Source: Acetivibrio alkalicellulosi
GTDB lineage: Bacteria > Bacillota > Clostridia > Acetivibrionales > Acetivibrionaceae
Length of the DNA: 64,000 nucleotides
Assembly (NCBI GenBank): GCA_008125075.1
Contig: VLTH01000001.1
Coordinates: 403,497-467,496 of the forward strand
Direction: 5' to 3'
Under the pieces are notes generated by a model that worked only from the letters and a program-made list of their open reading frames with translations, was not told the origin of the DNA and did no database searches. A program made the position numbers and the translations under genes. Shown here in pieces: positions 17,453-26,007 of this stretch (position 1 is its first letter; every line of letters begins with the position of its first letter).

Positions 17453-17860
17453 ATGAAAAAGTTCTACATCAAAGTAGGTGAAATGATCGATAAGTTACCT
17501 GAGGCAATCCCTGAAAAAACAAGAGCATTAATCAAGGATACCATCCTTGGTGACAAAGACCTCAAAAAAACTGATGGATGGAATAGACTCTCATAGACCT
17601 CCAAGAATTTTCTTGATAGGAAGAACTGGAGTTGGTAAAAGTAGCCTAGTTAATGCCTTGTGTGGTTCGTATGTAGCTCCTGTAAGTGATATAAAAAGCT
17701 GTACAGAAAGTGCTCAAATTTATGAATGCAAGGATAATGACAGAGTTTTGATGGAAATTCTTGATACGAGAGGAATTGCCGAGTCTGAAAGGCTAGACAA
17801 CACAATTTCTGCAGAAGAGTAGCTAATAAACCAAATTAATGAATTTTCACCTGACGTGGC
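17453..17860 (+). pseudogene. decayed small GTPase (ribosome-type/Era-like G domain)
   Basis: The reading begins at the ATG at 17453 (MKKFYIKVGEMIDKLPEAIP) and shifts frame at an A7 run near 17565 (an extra A). It continues with LIGRTGVGKSSLVNAL, a Walker A motif, and LDTRG, the G3 motif. It then meets a TAG at 17820-17822 where CAG would fit, and still reads as protein (LINQINEFSPDVAV) until about 17860, where it joins a fragment on the other strand. Two disabling changes plus a truncation make this a real pseudogene, not one sequencing error. Confidence 0.75.
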
Positions 17861-18064
17861 GGTTTTGATATCATCAATCAAGCAATCTGGAACTATTGTC
17901 AGTCCGCCCATTGTATTGATTGGCTCTTTAGAATAACTAACCGTTTTGATCTTTACACACTGTGTGCCCTTTTTGAAAAATCGACCAGAATTCAGTTCCG
18001 AAGTAACATACCCAAGTTCCCAGTCGGCTAAAGTATCAAGAACGTAAACATATACTGTAATCAT
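17860..18064 (-). pseudogene. 5' fragment of a DJ-1/PfpI-family protein
   Basis: The first about 68 codons read MITVYVYVLDTLADWELGY, then KTVSYSKEPINTMGGLTIVPD, the N-terminal third of a DJ-1/PfpI (type 1 glutamine amidotransferase-like) protein, with a good GGAGG site before the ATG. The frame runs on into antisense of the GTPase remnant, so the catalytic region is missing. Confidence 0.7.
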
Positions 18065-18083
18065 AAATTTCCTCCACCCCTAA

Positions 18084-18107
18084 AAGGTGACTTAGGTCAC
18101 TTTTTTT
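18084..18107 (+). terminator. Rho-independent terminator
   Basis: AAGGTGAC pairs with GTCACTTT (one G-U) across a 4-base loop, followed by a run of seven T. It would end the metG transcript that runs through the pseudogenes. Confidence 0.55.
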
Positions 18108-18219
18108 CATTTATGCATTATAGTATAATTAAGAAAATGAACTATTACTAATAATCCAAAGATAATGAATTAGAAAAATCTGATTTATTATTACAATAAC
18201 AGAAAGAAGGTCGAAATAT

Positions 18220-19305
18220 ATGATGTCTAATTGTTTAAAAGTAATAAAGAAAAAACCTTTGATTTTATTAATAATCCCTATTATGTTTATAATTGAGGAT
18301 ATTTCAAATCCTATTATAACTAATATGGAACTAAATCCTTCATATAATATAGGTAGAATATTGTTGGTTGAAAGATTTGTACCTGATTATTTTACTTCTT
18401 TTTATGTAGTACAAAGATTTATAGCATTATTTAGCTTATGCTTGACACTAATGATTTTTTTCAAGGGCTTCTTTTCTAAAAAAACAATTGATCCTAATAA
18501 CATTAACATAAAGAATTTTTTTAAAAACATTGTTATGTTTATAGTAATATATCTGTTTTTTTCATTTTTATTTATTTTGGTTGATAATATATATACCAAA
18601 ATTTACTTTAGCGACTTTTTTTACAATTTACAAGAGAGCAAAGGTATAATTGAAATCCTATCTAGAGGTCTATTTAGATTTATTGATACATGGCTGCCAA
18701 GTATATTTGTATGTTTCATACTATCATATAGTATCTTTTGTATTCAAAGTGGATTTAACTTTTTAGATAGTTGTAAAAAAATAATTCGTGTTATTTTTAC
18801 AAAAGCAGTATTTGTAGTTATATTAGTAGCCTTTATAGCAACTTGGAGTAACTTTATCTTTGACTTTGTAAATTCTTCAAATAAAAGCGAGCTTAGTTAT
18901 ACTTATTTAAATGAACCTTCCAATTATTTCAATGATCTGCTTGTAAATAATGAAAAGGATTCAGAAAATTTGCCAGTACATATTTATGATTACGAAACTC
19001 TCTTTAAATTATTAGAAGAACACACTTCAACTTCACCGGAAGATCCTTTTCCTTTTAGGCCAAGCAATAACTATTATTCAGAAGAAAATGGTCCACTTTC
19101 AATAGGATACTATATGCCTTCTCTAGACCTTCATGAAAGATTTCATGTTCCTTTATATATTACATTATTAAGAATTTTATTACAGTCTATTTTTGTATCA
19201 ATTATTTTTATATTTTCTGCTTCACTATTAACACAACCAAAAACCCCTAAAGAATTAAAAGCAGATAAAGTAAACAAAGAAATTTTTGAAGAATACACCT
19301 TATAA
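18220..19305 (+). CDS. multi-pass membrane protein of unknown function
   Basis: 361 residues with about six hydrophobic segments (roughly residues 12-27, 60-82, 105-125, 160-180, 192-212 and a last one near 315-335). A long polar loop of about 100 residues before the last helix contains SENLPVHIYDYETLFKLLEE and a P-rich stretch. I recognise no family. The ATG at 18220 (or the next codon) follows AAAGAAGG. It is monocistronic: a terminator precedes it and a MITE remnant follows. Confidence 0.75.
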   Translation: MMSNCLKVIKKKPLILLIIPIMFIIEDISNPIITNMELNPSYNIGRILLVERFVPDYFTSFYVVQRFIALFSLCLTLMIFFKGFFSKKTIDPNNINIKNFFKNIVMFIVIYLFFSFLFILVDNIYTKIYFSDFFYNLQESKGIIEILSRGLFRFIDTWLPSIFVCFILSYSIFCIQSGFNFLDSCKKIIRVIFTKAVFVVILVAFIATWSNFIFDFVNSSNKSELSYTYLNEPSNYFNDLLVNNEKDSENLPVHIYDYETLFKLLEEHTSTSPEDPFPFRPSNNYYSEENGPLSIGYYMPSLDLHERFHVPLYITLLRILLQSIFVSIIFIFSASLLTQPKTPKELKADKVNKEIFEEYTL

Positions 19306-19311
19306 GCATGT

Positions 19312-19371
19312 AATCCTATTGGGTGCATTTAATACTTGTGTTCAATAATAATGTATGCACCCAATCCTATT
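19312..19371. mobile_element. minimal MITE (42 bp) with 9-bp target duplication
   Basis: The element 19321-19362 begins GGGTGCAT and ends ATGCACCC. It is flanked on both sides by AATCCTATT (19312-19320 and 19363-19371), a perfect 9-bp target-site duplication. The ends match those of the 198-bp element at 42437-42634, so this is an internally deleted copy. Confidence 0.8.
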
Positions 19372-19521
19372 TATCATATTTGCAATTTAAAATTCTTTAC
19401 GATACAATTATAACCAATAGAAGGTTGGTTCTGCGATAAGTAAATTCCTTTTGACTTAGTAAACATCCAAGTTACAAGTGGAGTTTTAGAATTAGATTAA
19501 TATTTTTAAGGGGTAAAAAGC

Positions 19522-19650
19522 ATGAAACATGAACGCAAATATGAAATAGAAAATCTTGATATTGACTCTTATGATCTTAAAACTGAAAAGAACTTTTGCC
19601 TTGCTACCTGTCAGATAAGCCTGAAAATGGCAAATCCTTCATTCTTCTAA
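19522..19650 (+). CDS. short ORF, 42 residues, unknown or truncated gene
   Basis: It has AAGGGG eight bases before the ATG and a charged N-terminus (MKHERKYEIENLDIDSYDL), then FCLATCQIS. It overlaps the 3' end of the convergent gene by 12 bp. It may be the 5' stump of a longer gene. No family recognised. Confidence 0.3.
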   Translation: MKHERKYEIENLDIDSYDLKTEKNFCLATCQISLKMANPSFF

Positions 19651-20694
19651 GGAAAAAGACTCTTCTATCATATTAACTAATTCAAAAACATCATCCATTG
19701 TTGATTCAATAGAAACATAATGCATGTAGCCATCATCTGTTTTAAAAGCCCAAGCCACTAAAATAATTTCATCTTCCGGGTATAATCCATACACTTGATA
19801 ACTGGAGTGTTCTGCTAATTCTACAAAAGCTCCCTCAATACCTATAGCTCCTTCGTCCTCCATTCTTGCCCATATTGAGGATGCAACATCTTTTGCATTC
19901 TCATCACCAGCTTTCCATGCATTTAGAGTAATAATAGATTTAGAAGATAGATCACTATATTGAATAATTTCTTCCTCCACATTTACATCATTAAATTTTA
20001 CCCAGTCAGAAGGTATATCTACAAAACCATAGTTTTTTTCTCCAACTCTTTTTACATTTACATTTTCTGAGGCAGTATCAAAATCCAGAGTATCGTTATA
20101 TTTTTCAATTAAAACCCTATCACCATCTGTAGATGGCGTAACTTCAACAATTCCCTCTCTACTGTTTACGATTATTTCCCAACCCGTATGTTTTTTTGCA
20201 GAAGGCCTAAAATCTGAGTCAATCTCCATTGTAAGATATCCTCCGTAAGTTTTATCACCAACAATGAATTTGCCTTCAAGCCTTTCAAGGATTTCTTCTA
20301 CCGTTGGCTCTAAGTTTTCACCAAAAGTTAAATTATAATCTTTTGATTCATTTATGTAAGTAACAATGGCATTGGATATCTCAATAGCTTTTGTCTCATC
20401 TGCTCTTATTTGGGTATTTTCATATATCCCTGCAAACATTGAGAAAGCTATAATTGATATTAACATTATTACTCCTAAAATAAAACTTATACAGCTTATT
20501 ACAATACCAGAAATAGCAAAGCCTTTTTTTTCAGATTTAAGCCCCTTAATTCCAAAAATAAATCCTAAAATCTGCAAAACAAGCAACGGACATAGAACTA
20601 TACTCACCACTGATAAAACAAATGAAGTAACAGCCTTGCTATTTTTTGTTCTGTCAAACCCTTGTTTTTGTTCTTGTACATAATTGTCTGTCAT
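19639..20694 (-). CDS. DUF4190-type membrane-anchored protein
   Basis: 351 residues. Two close hydrophobic helices (about residues 24-50 and 60-88), separated by GIKGLKSEKKGFAISGI, give the DUF4190 pattern. A polar C-terminal part of about 250 residues, probably outside the cell, follows. The N-terminus (VQEQKQGFDRTKNSKA) is cytoplasmic and polar. The C-terminal domain contains a segment resembling a PsbP/DUF-type beta domain (GFVDIPSDWVKFND, then SSIWARMEDEG), which I cannot name securely. GGAGTTAAC precedes the start. Confidence 0.7.
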   Translation of the reverse strand: MTDNYVQEQKQGFDRTKNSKAVTSFVLSVVSIVLCPLLVLQILGFIFGIKGLKSEKKGFAISGIVISCISFILGVIMLISIIAFSMFAGIYENTQIRADETKAIEISNAIVTYINESKDYNLTFGENLEPTVEEILERLEGKFIVGDKTYGGYLTMEIDSDFRPSAKKHTGWEIIVNSREGIVEVTPSTDGDRVLIEKYNDTLDFDTASENVNVKRVGEKNYGFVDIPSDWVKFNDVNVEEEIIQYSDLSSKSIITLNAWKAGDENAKDVASSIWARMEDEGAIGIEGAFVELAEHSSYQVYGLYPEDEIILVAWAFKTDDGYMHYVSIESTMDDVFELVNMIEESFSLEE

Positions 20695-21226
20695 TAGGTT
20701 AACTCCTCCAAATAATTTTTTTTATTATAATGCAAATCATATCAAGGACTTCTTTATCTGAAAATTCAAAAGTATCAAACTATTTTTCTCAATTAATTAT
20801 ATATTAATCAAAAAGGGTCTCCCATAATAATAATTTGCTTTTAACTATTATAATACTATGTTACTAATTATACAATATAATCTGCTGAAGTGCTGAAGTG
20901 GCCCTCAATGCACCAGCCGAAGTATACTAAACACAGACAAAACTATGATAAATGGGCTTCAAGTTTATGATGATAAGACTAATACTTAATTTGGGTGGTA
21001 TTGTTATCATTGCGTTTTTTACTGAAAGGTTTTTGACAAAAAAAGAAACTGAAGAAATATATAACAGAGCAATTGGTGAGATATAATATACATTGCAAGG
21101 GATACCATAGATAAAGAATAAAAAATTATTATTTCTTTATATCCTTAGAAGATAAAAATGGATGTTTTATGATATAATCATAGCAAAGACATATGAAAAA
21201 CTTAGTAATTAGGAGGGTATGAACTA
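20695..21226. other. intergenic region with a 39-codon ORF and a promoter
   Basis: An ORF at 20967-21086 on the + strand encodes one hydrophobic helix (LILNLGGIVIIAFF) then FLTKKETEEIYNRAIGEI. It looks like the start of a sensor protein but has no ribosome binding site and is probably a remnant. TGATATAAT at 21170-21178 is an extended -10 for the following phosphatase gene. Confidence 0.4.
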
Positions 21227-22375
21227 ATGGAAAATCCCTTTGACATAGCAAAAATAAATGAGACAATAGTCGATATGATTGATGATCATATTCTAGTTTG
21301 CAATCTAGAAGGACAAATTGTTTACTCAAATAGAGCTATGCGAGCATATTTAGGTTATTCTGATATAGAGTTAAAACAAAAAAGCTTTTTAGATGTGGTT
21401 GCGGACATTCATACCAATAAGGCCAAATCTATTATTAATAGTGTATCAGAAGAAACTTCTAAATGGGAGGAATTGTTGCTAAGCGGCAAACACCAAGTGT
21501 TAAAGATCCATTTTAAGACTTTTATCAAAGATAATTTTATATATATTTATGGAAATGAAAAATATTTAGAGTATAAAAGAATTCGAAGAAAGCTGGATGT
21601 TGAAATTGCAAATGCAATTAAAATTCATAAAAGATCACTTCCTGAGAGTCTTCCTGATACTGGGAGAATTTCCTTTGATCACCTTTATATTCCAGCGGAT
21701 GAGCTTGGTGGGGATTTATTTGATGCATTCAAAATAGATAATGGATTGCTTAATGATTATTTTGAACAATATATAAGTTTTATAGCTGATGTTTCAGGTC
21801 ATGGATTGGATAGTGCCATGCTAGCTATTTTCGTAAAAGATACCATAAGAAGTTTTTTTAATCTTAAGCATATACCCGGACAATTAGTGTCTCCAAAAGA
21901 AATTATAAATTTTTTTACAGAACAATATATAAAGGAAGGATATCCAGATGAATACTTGGTATGCCTGTTCATTGTAGTTTTAGATTTAAAGACAAATGAA
22001 TTGACTTATTCTAATGCAGGTTTTCATATGTGTCCTTTACTGGTAAGGGATAGAGAAAATATAATTGAGCTAAAGAATGCAGGTCTTCCAATTTCAGCAG
22101 CAATAGATGCTGATTTGTTAATTTATCAGGATTATTCTTTGAAGCTTTCTCCATCAATGACCTTGTTTATTATGTCGGATGGATTGCCAGAGCAAAGATC
22201 TAATAATGAGTATTATGAACCTAGACTAAAGGAATTGATATCAAAAATATATCATTTAAGACCTGTTCAAATTATTGGGAAAATTCACGAAGATTTTGTT
22301 GATTTTTTAAGCCATGAGAAAATTTATGATGATATAACCTTAGTTGTAGCAAAACTATCTGAGACATGGAACTGA
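21227..22375 (+). CDS. PAS domain plus PP2C/SpoIIE-type serine phosphatase (RsbU-like)
   Basis: 382 residues. An N-terminal PAS domain (about 10-115, with GQIVYSNRAMRAYLGY) is followed by a short linker helix and a SpoIIE/RsbU phosphatase domain (about 145-380). Metal-binding motifs are visible: GGDLFDAF, ADVSGHGLDSAMLA, FIMSDGLPEQR and DDITLVVAK. Such proteins dephosphorylate anti-sigma antagonists in response to a signal sensed by PAS. No RsbW/RsbV partner lies next to it. GGAGGG precedes the ATG. Confidence 0.9.
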   Translation: MENPFDIAKINETIVDMIDDHILVCNLEGQIVYSNRAMRAYLGYSDIELKQKSFLDVVADIHTNKAKSIINSVSEETSKWEELLLSGKHQVLKIHFKTFIKDNFIYIYGNEKYLEYKRIRRKLDVEIANAIKIHKRSLPESLPDTGRISFDHLYIPADELGGDLFDAFKIDNGLLNDYFEQYISFIADVSGHGLDSAMLAIFVKDTIRSFFNLKHIPGQLVSPKEIINFFTEQYIKEGYPDEYLVCLFIVVLDLKTNELTYSNAGFHMCPLLVRDRENIIELKNAGLPISAAIDADLLIYQDYSLKLSPSMTLFIMSDGLPEQRSNNEYYEPRLKELISKIYHLRPVQIIGKIHEDFVDFLSHEKIYDDITLVVAKLSETWN

Positions 22376-22473
22376 TATGATATAATTCTATTGAGTTAGA
22401 AGTTTTAGGACATTTAATACTATGTTGGTGAGTTTAGGAATATTAATTTATGAGTTAAAGGAGGGAATTTGGT

Positions 22474-22689
22474 ATGCAGCAAATATTAGATGGGATTTTA
22501 GCAGCTATTGAAGACGAAATTAGGGCTCAGAAACATTATCAAATGCTGGCTGATAAAACAGATGATCCTAAAGTTAAGAAATTCTTTGAACAATTGAAAA
22601 TAGACGAAGAAAATCATGAAAAGGTACTTCGAATGCGTTATGAAGCTTTTGCAAAGATATTAGAAACAGAAAAAAAAGAAAGTGAATAA
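22474..22689 (+). CDS. half-length ferritin-like (rubrerythrin-type) protein
   Basis: 71 residues forming two helices: AIEDEIRAQKHYQMLADK, and then FFEQLKIDEENHEKVLRMRYEAF with an EENHEKV (ExxH) metal motif. A normal rubrerythrin domain has four helices with two such halves, so this protein would need to dimerise to make a di-iron site, as encapsulated ferritins do. No rubredoxin domain is present. AAAGGAGGG precedes the ATG. Metal binding is inference. Confidence 0.65.
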   Translation: MQQILDGILAAIEDEIRAQKHYQMLADKTDDPKVKKFFEQLKIDEENHEKVLRMRYEAFAKILETEKKESE

Positions 22690-22840
22690 ATTTTTAAATA
22701 AATTCCCTGATAATTTGGGAGTTTACTACAATAATGGTAGAGATGGAATGGTTCAGTATGGAATAATATTCCTAGCACTGGTGTAGAGAATTATCCGTTT
22801 TGCACACTTTTATTAAATATACCCAAATTTAAAATGGTAA

Positions 22841-22869
22841 TTGACATATAAAGATGTACCTAATATAAT
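22841..22869 (+). promoter_or_regulatory. perfect consensus sigma-A promoter of the ABC-F gene
   Basis: TTGACA (22841-22846), exactly 17 bases, TATAAT (22864-22869). Transcription should begin near 22876, giving a leader of about 318 nt. Confidence 0.85.
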
Positions 22870-22875
22870 AATAAT

Positions 22876-23193
22876 AGGCTTTAAAAATTTAAGAAAGGGC
22901 AAGGTACCAGTTTAAAATGAAGAAATAATTCACTCAACAAACATTGTTAAATAAAGATTTGAGTAAGTTCTAAACTTTTGAAGACTTTATGTCTTGCATT
23001 TTATTAACGTGTGAGTGGATAGTGTTCTTTAAGCTACTGGTAGTTTGTTGTAATATTTTACAGTCCTAGTTTGTTATTTAGTCCATATGTGTACTATGCT
23101 AAAATGGAGTGGTATACAGTTTGGTATTTATGAGTAACCTTTAGGTTGTATATATTTTGACACTATCCTCTCCTAACATAAGGAGGGGTTTTT
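22876..23193 (+). promoter_or_regulatory. attenuator leader of the ABC-F gene
   Basis: A terminator hairpin (CCTCTCC 23167-23173 with GGAGGGG 23182-23188, then TTTTT) sits directly against the start codon and contains the ribosome binding site. The segment 23013-23025 is complementary to 23160-23172 over 12 of 13 bases (GGATAGTGT/ACACTATCC core) and would form a competing antiterminator. Short leader ORFs precede it: ATG-AAG-AAA-TAA at 22918 and one at 22989. This is the layout of ribosome-stalling attenuation known for antibiotic-resistance ABC-F genes. Confidence 0.8.
22989..23069 (+). CDS. candidate leader peptide, 26 residues
   Basis: Reads MSCILLTCEWIV then FFKLLVVCCNILQS. The ORF covers the antiterminator strand (23013-23025), so a ribosome stalled or moving here would change the fold. 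The ribosome binding site is poor, so translation is uncertain. Confidence 0.35.
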   Translation: MSCILLTCEWIVFFKLLVVCCNILQS

Positions 23194-24849
23194 ATGTTAT
23201 TGCTCGAATGTAGCAAAATTAAAAAATATTATGGAGATAGACTAGTTATTAACCTGGAGAATTTGAAAGTTTACTCTGAAGATAGAATAGGGATTGTTGG
23301 TGTTAATGGAGTTGGAAAAACCACATTGGTTAACATTCTAAGTCAAAAAATAGAGCCTGAAGAAGGGTGGGTACGTCTCTATGGAGAATATTCTATTATC
23401 TCCCAGTTTGAACCATCCGAAAACAATAGGTTAAGACCTGAGTTGGCATCCAAATTTAGTGTTAAAGATACTTGGGACGAAAATATGAGTGGAGGAGAAC
23501 AGACTCGTTTTAAGCTTGCAGCATGCTTTGGCAATGACAGTAAGTTGATTTTCGCAGATGAACCTACTAGTAGTGTAGATATGAAAGGCATTGAACTTAT
23601 GGAAAGTTGGTTTGGGGAGCATAGGGGTGGAGTTATTCTAATCTCCCATGATCGCAGCTTTTTAGATAAACTTTGTAATAAAATATTAGAGATCGAAAAG
23701 GGCAACGTAAAGTTATATAACGGAAATTACAGCCAATATAGTACTCAAAAAGCCAGAGAAATAGATAGGGCTCAATTTGAGTATCTCCAGTATGTTAATG
23801 AAAAAAAACGACTTGAGGGAATAACCGTAGATTTAAAGCAAAAGTCTAAGTCTATTAAGAAAGCTCCTAAAAGGATGGGGAATTCAGAAGCTAGACTCCA
23901 CAAAATGGGGAATCAAAAGGCCAAGGCTTCACTTGACCAAACAAGGAAAAATATTGCTTCAAGAATTGAGCATCTGGATGTTAAGGAAAAACCTTCGATA
24001 AAAGAGCAAATAAAGTTTGATATATCTAAAACAAAGAAAGTTTACAGCACAATTATCATTGAGGGCAATAAGATCAACAAGGCGTTTGGTGATAAGGTTA
24101 TTTTTAAAGATGCTGATTTTAAAGTTGAAAATGGATCTAAGGTTGCCCTTGTCGGTTCAAACGGTAGTGGAAAAACAACTCTGCTCAAAATGATTATGCA
24201 AAAGGATGATGCCATTAAGATAGCACCTGCCGCAAAGATAGGCTACTTTAGTCAGGATATGAGCATCTTAAACGAAAATATAACTATTCTTGAAAATGTG
24301 ATGGAAAACTCTATCTATCAGGAGAGCTTTGCTAGGACATTGTTGGCAAGATTATTGTTCAAGGGAGAGGATGCTTATAAAAAGGTTAATGTGTTAAGTG
24401 GAGGAGAGCGGGTGAAGGTTTCTTTTGCTAAAATACTCATGGAGGATATTAACCTGCTGATATTAGACGAACCCACCAATTACCTGGATATAAAATCCAT
24501 TGAAGTCATTGAGGAAGCACTTGCGAATTATGATAGAACCTTATTATTTGTTTCACATGACCGCAGTTTTATCAGCGCTGTGGCAAATCACATTATGACC
24601 ATTGAAAATAGCAAAATAAAAATATTCAACAGTAATTATGTTGAGTATTTAGCTAAAAAAAATCAAACTGAGGATCAAGTGAGAGAGAATGAAAGAAAAC
24701 AAATTTTAATACTACAGAATCGTTTATCACAAATTATATCTAGATTATCAATACCTGCAAAAGGAGATGATCCTAAATTACTAAATAAAGAATATCATCA
24801 GGTATTAGGAGAACTAAATAAAATAAAAGCTAAAGGAGTCCATGTTTAA
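23194..24849 (+). CDS. ABC-F ribosome-protection protein (VmlR/CplR/Lsa-like)
   Basis: Soluble twin-ABC ATPase, 551 residues, without membrane domain. First domain: Walker A GVNGVGKTT, signature MSGGEQTR, Walker B LIFADEPTSS. A long charged linker (about residues 175-285; QKSKSIKKAPKRMG) is the interdomain antibiotic-resistance-type helix pair. Second domain: GSNGSGKTT, LSGGERVKV, LLILDEPTN. Such proteins bind the ribosomal E site and displace drugs such as lincosamides or pleuromutilins. The consensus promoter with an attenuating leader strongly favours a drug-inducible resistance role over a housekeeping ABC-F. Confidence 0.88.
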   Translation: MLLLECSKIKKYYGDRLVINLENLKVYSEDRIGIVGVNGVGKTTLVNILSQKIEPEEGWVRLYGEYSIISQFEPSENNRLRPELASKFSVKDTWDENMSGGEQTRFKLAACFGNDSKLIFADEPTSSVDMKGIELMESWFGEHRGGVILISHDRSFLDKLCNKILEIEKGNVKLYNGNYSQYSTQKAREIDRAQFEYLQYVNEKKRLEGITVDLKQKSKSIKKAPKRMGNSEARLHKMGNQKAKASLDQTRKNIASRIEHLDVKEKPSIKEQIKFDISKTKKVYSTIIIEGNKINKAFGDKVIFKDADFKVENGSKVALVGSNGSGKTTLLKMIMQKDDAIKIAPAAKIGYFSQDMSILNENITILENVMENSIYQESFARTLLARLLFKGEDAYKKVNVLSGGERVKVSFAKILMEDINLLILDEPTNYLDIKSIEVIEEALANYDRTLLFVSHDRSFISAVANHIMTIENSKIKIFNSNYVEYLAKKNQTEDQVRENERKQILILQNRLSQIISRLSIPAKGDDPKLLNKEYHQVLGELNKIKAKGVHV

Positions 24850-24868
24850 TAAAAGTGAGGTGTTTGTA

Positions 24869-25747
24869 ATGGAAATGAATTTTAAGAGTATTATACTTGA
24901 TAATAAAATTGATATGGCTTTTCTAAATGACTTACTTAATAAGCCATTGCCATTTACTCCAAGCGAAAAGTTATTTTGGGATGATCCTCATATTTCTAAA
25001 GGTATGCTTGAGGCACATCTTAATCCTGATATAGATTTAGCCAGTAGAAAACCAGAAACCATTGAGAAAACAGTAAAAAACTTAATAGATTCCATGAATC
25101 TTAAACCAGGTGATAAGATATTAGACTTAGGATGTGGACCTGGTCTATACTGTAAACATTTCTCTCAACTTGGGTTTAAAGTTACAGGGTTAGACTATTC
25201 TAAAAGGTCTATTGAGTATGCAAAGAAGGATGCATTAATTAAGGCATTGGATATAGAGTATAAATATATGAATTATCTTGATATGGAATATTTAAATGAA
25301 TTCAATGCAATAATTTTAATCTTTGGAGATTTATGTGTGCTTTCAAACAAGGATAGAGATCTACTTTTAAAAAAGATTCATAAAGCATTGAAGCCAGATG
25401 GATACTTTGCTTTTGACGTGAGTACAAGAATTCATAGAAGTAAATATGGTATAAAAAACAGGTGGCACATTTCAGATGGGGGTTTTTGGAGGCCAGGGTT
25501 GCATATGGTTCTTGAAAATGGTTTTGATTATCCTAAAGAGAATATTTACCTAGATCAGTATATTGTTATTGAGGAGTCGGGAAAAGTGAGTGTTTATAGG
25601 AACTGGTTTCAGGACTATTCACTAGAGGTCATTGTAGATGTTTTAAATAATTGTGAATTTAAATTAAAAACAGTGTTAAGCGATTTGACAGGTAAGTCTT
25701 ATGAGAAAAATAGTGAATGGATGGGAATTATAGCTCATACTATTTAA
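24869..25747 (+). CDS. class I SAM-dependent methyltransferase
   Basis: About 292 residues. Motif I is ILDLGCGPGLYCKHF, and VTGLDYSKRSIEYA follows as motif II. I chose the ATG at 24869 because GTGAGGTG lies six bases upstream; an earlier in-frame ATG at 24842 overlaps the end of the ABC-F gene. It is almost certainly co-transcribed with ABC-F and under the same attenuator. The substrate is unknown; a role in drug response is only suggested by position. Confidence 0.85.
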   Translation: MEMNFKSIILDNKIDMAFLNDLLNKPLPFTPSEKLFWDDPHISKGMLEAHLNPDIDLASRKPETIEKTVKNLIDSMNLKPGDKILDLGCGPGLYCKHFSQLGFKVTGLDYSKRSIEYAKKDALIKALDIEYKYMNYLDMEYLNEFNAIILIFGDLCVLSNKDRDLLLKKIHKALKPDGYFAFDVSTRIHRSKYGIKNRWHISDGGFWRPGLHMVLENGFDYPKENIYLDQYIVIEESGKVSVYRNWFQDYSLEVIVDVLNNCEFKLKTVLSDLTGKSYEKNSEWMGIIAHTI

Positions 25748-25896
25748 GTAAAAAGAAATATTCCAGAAACTTGTTGGGAAGCATAGTGTCTGTAAATATT
25801 TCCTGGGGGACCTTTGCAAAACTCGCTAACGCGAAGAATGATACTTGCTTTACAATGTTTCTTCCATACTTTTCTTCACTTATAAAATATGCACCA
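25748..25896 (-). repeat. degenerate copy of the GGGTGCAT-ended MITE
   Basis: Read on the minus strand, it begins GGTGCATATT, continues AAGTGAAGAAAA and ATGGAAGAAACATTGT, and ends near GTTTCTGGAATATTT, matching the element at 42437-42634 along most of its length. The far end (about 20 bp) and the target duplication are no longer visible, so it is an old copy. Confidence 0.75.
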
Positions 25897-25911
25897 AATT
25901 TATTTTTATAG

Positions 25912-25995
25912 TTGACTAAAGTTGAAAATTATAATACAATTATATTAGTGACCGGTTGGTCACTAATATAATAAATGATTATGACCATGTGGTCA
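25912..25995 (+). promoter_or_regulatory. tetR promoter with two TetR-type operators
   Basis: TTGACT (25912-25917), 17 bases, TACAAT (25935-25940). A perfect palindrome with 15-bp arms overlaps the -10 and start site (25939-25953 with 25958-25972; core GTGACC-GGTT-GGTCAC). A second site with the same core layout, TGACC-ATGT-GGTCA, lies at 25982-25995 just before the ribosome binding site. This layout predicts tight autorepression. Confidence 0.8.
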
Positions 25996-26007
25996 CGGAG
26001 GAGTTTA

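Noticed and set aside
17720-17860. C-terminal part of the minus-strand DJ-1-like frame
   Set aside because: This part is antisense to the GTPase remnant and has no DJ-1 similarity, so the DJ-1 fragment was ended at about 17860.
25717-25911. Plus-strand 64-codon open frame after the methyltransferase
   Set aside because: It starts inside the methyltransferase gene in another frame and runs through the degenerate MITE copy.
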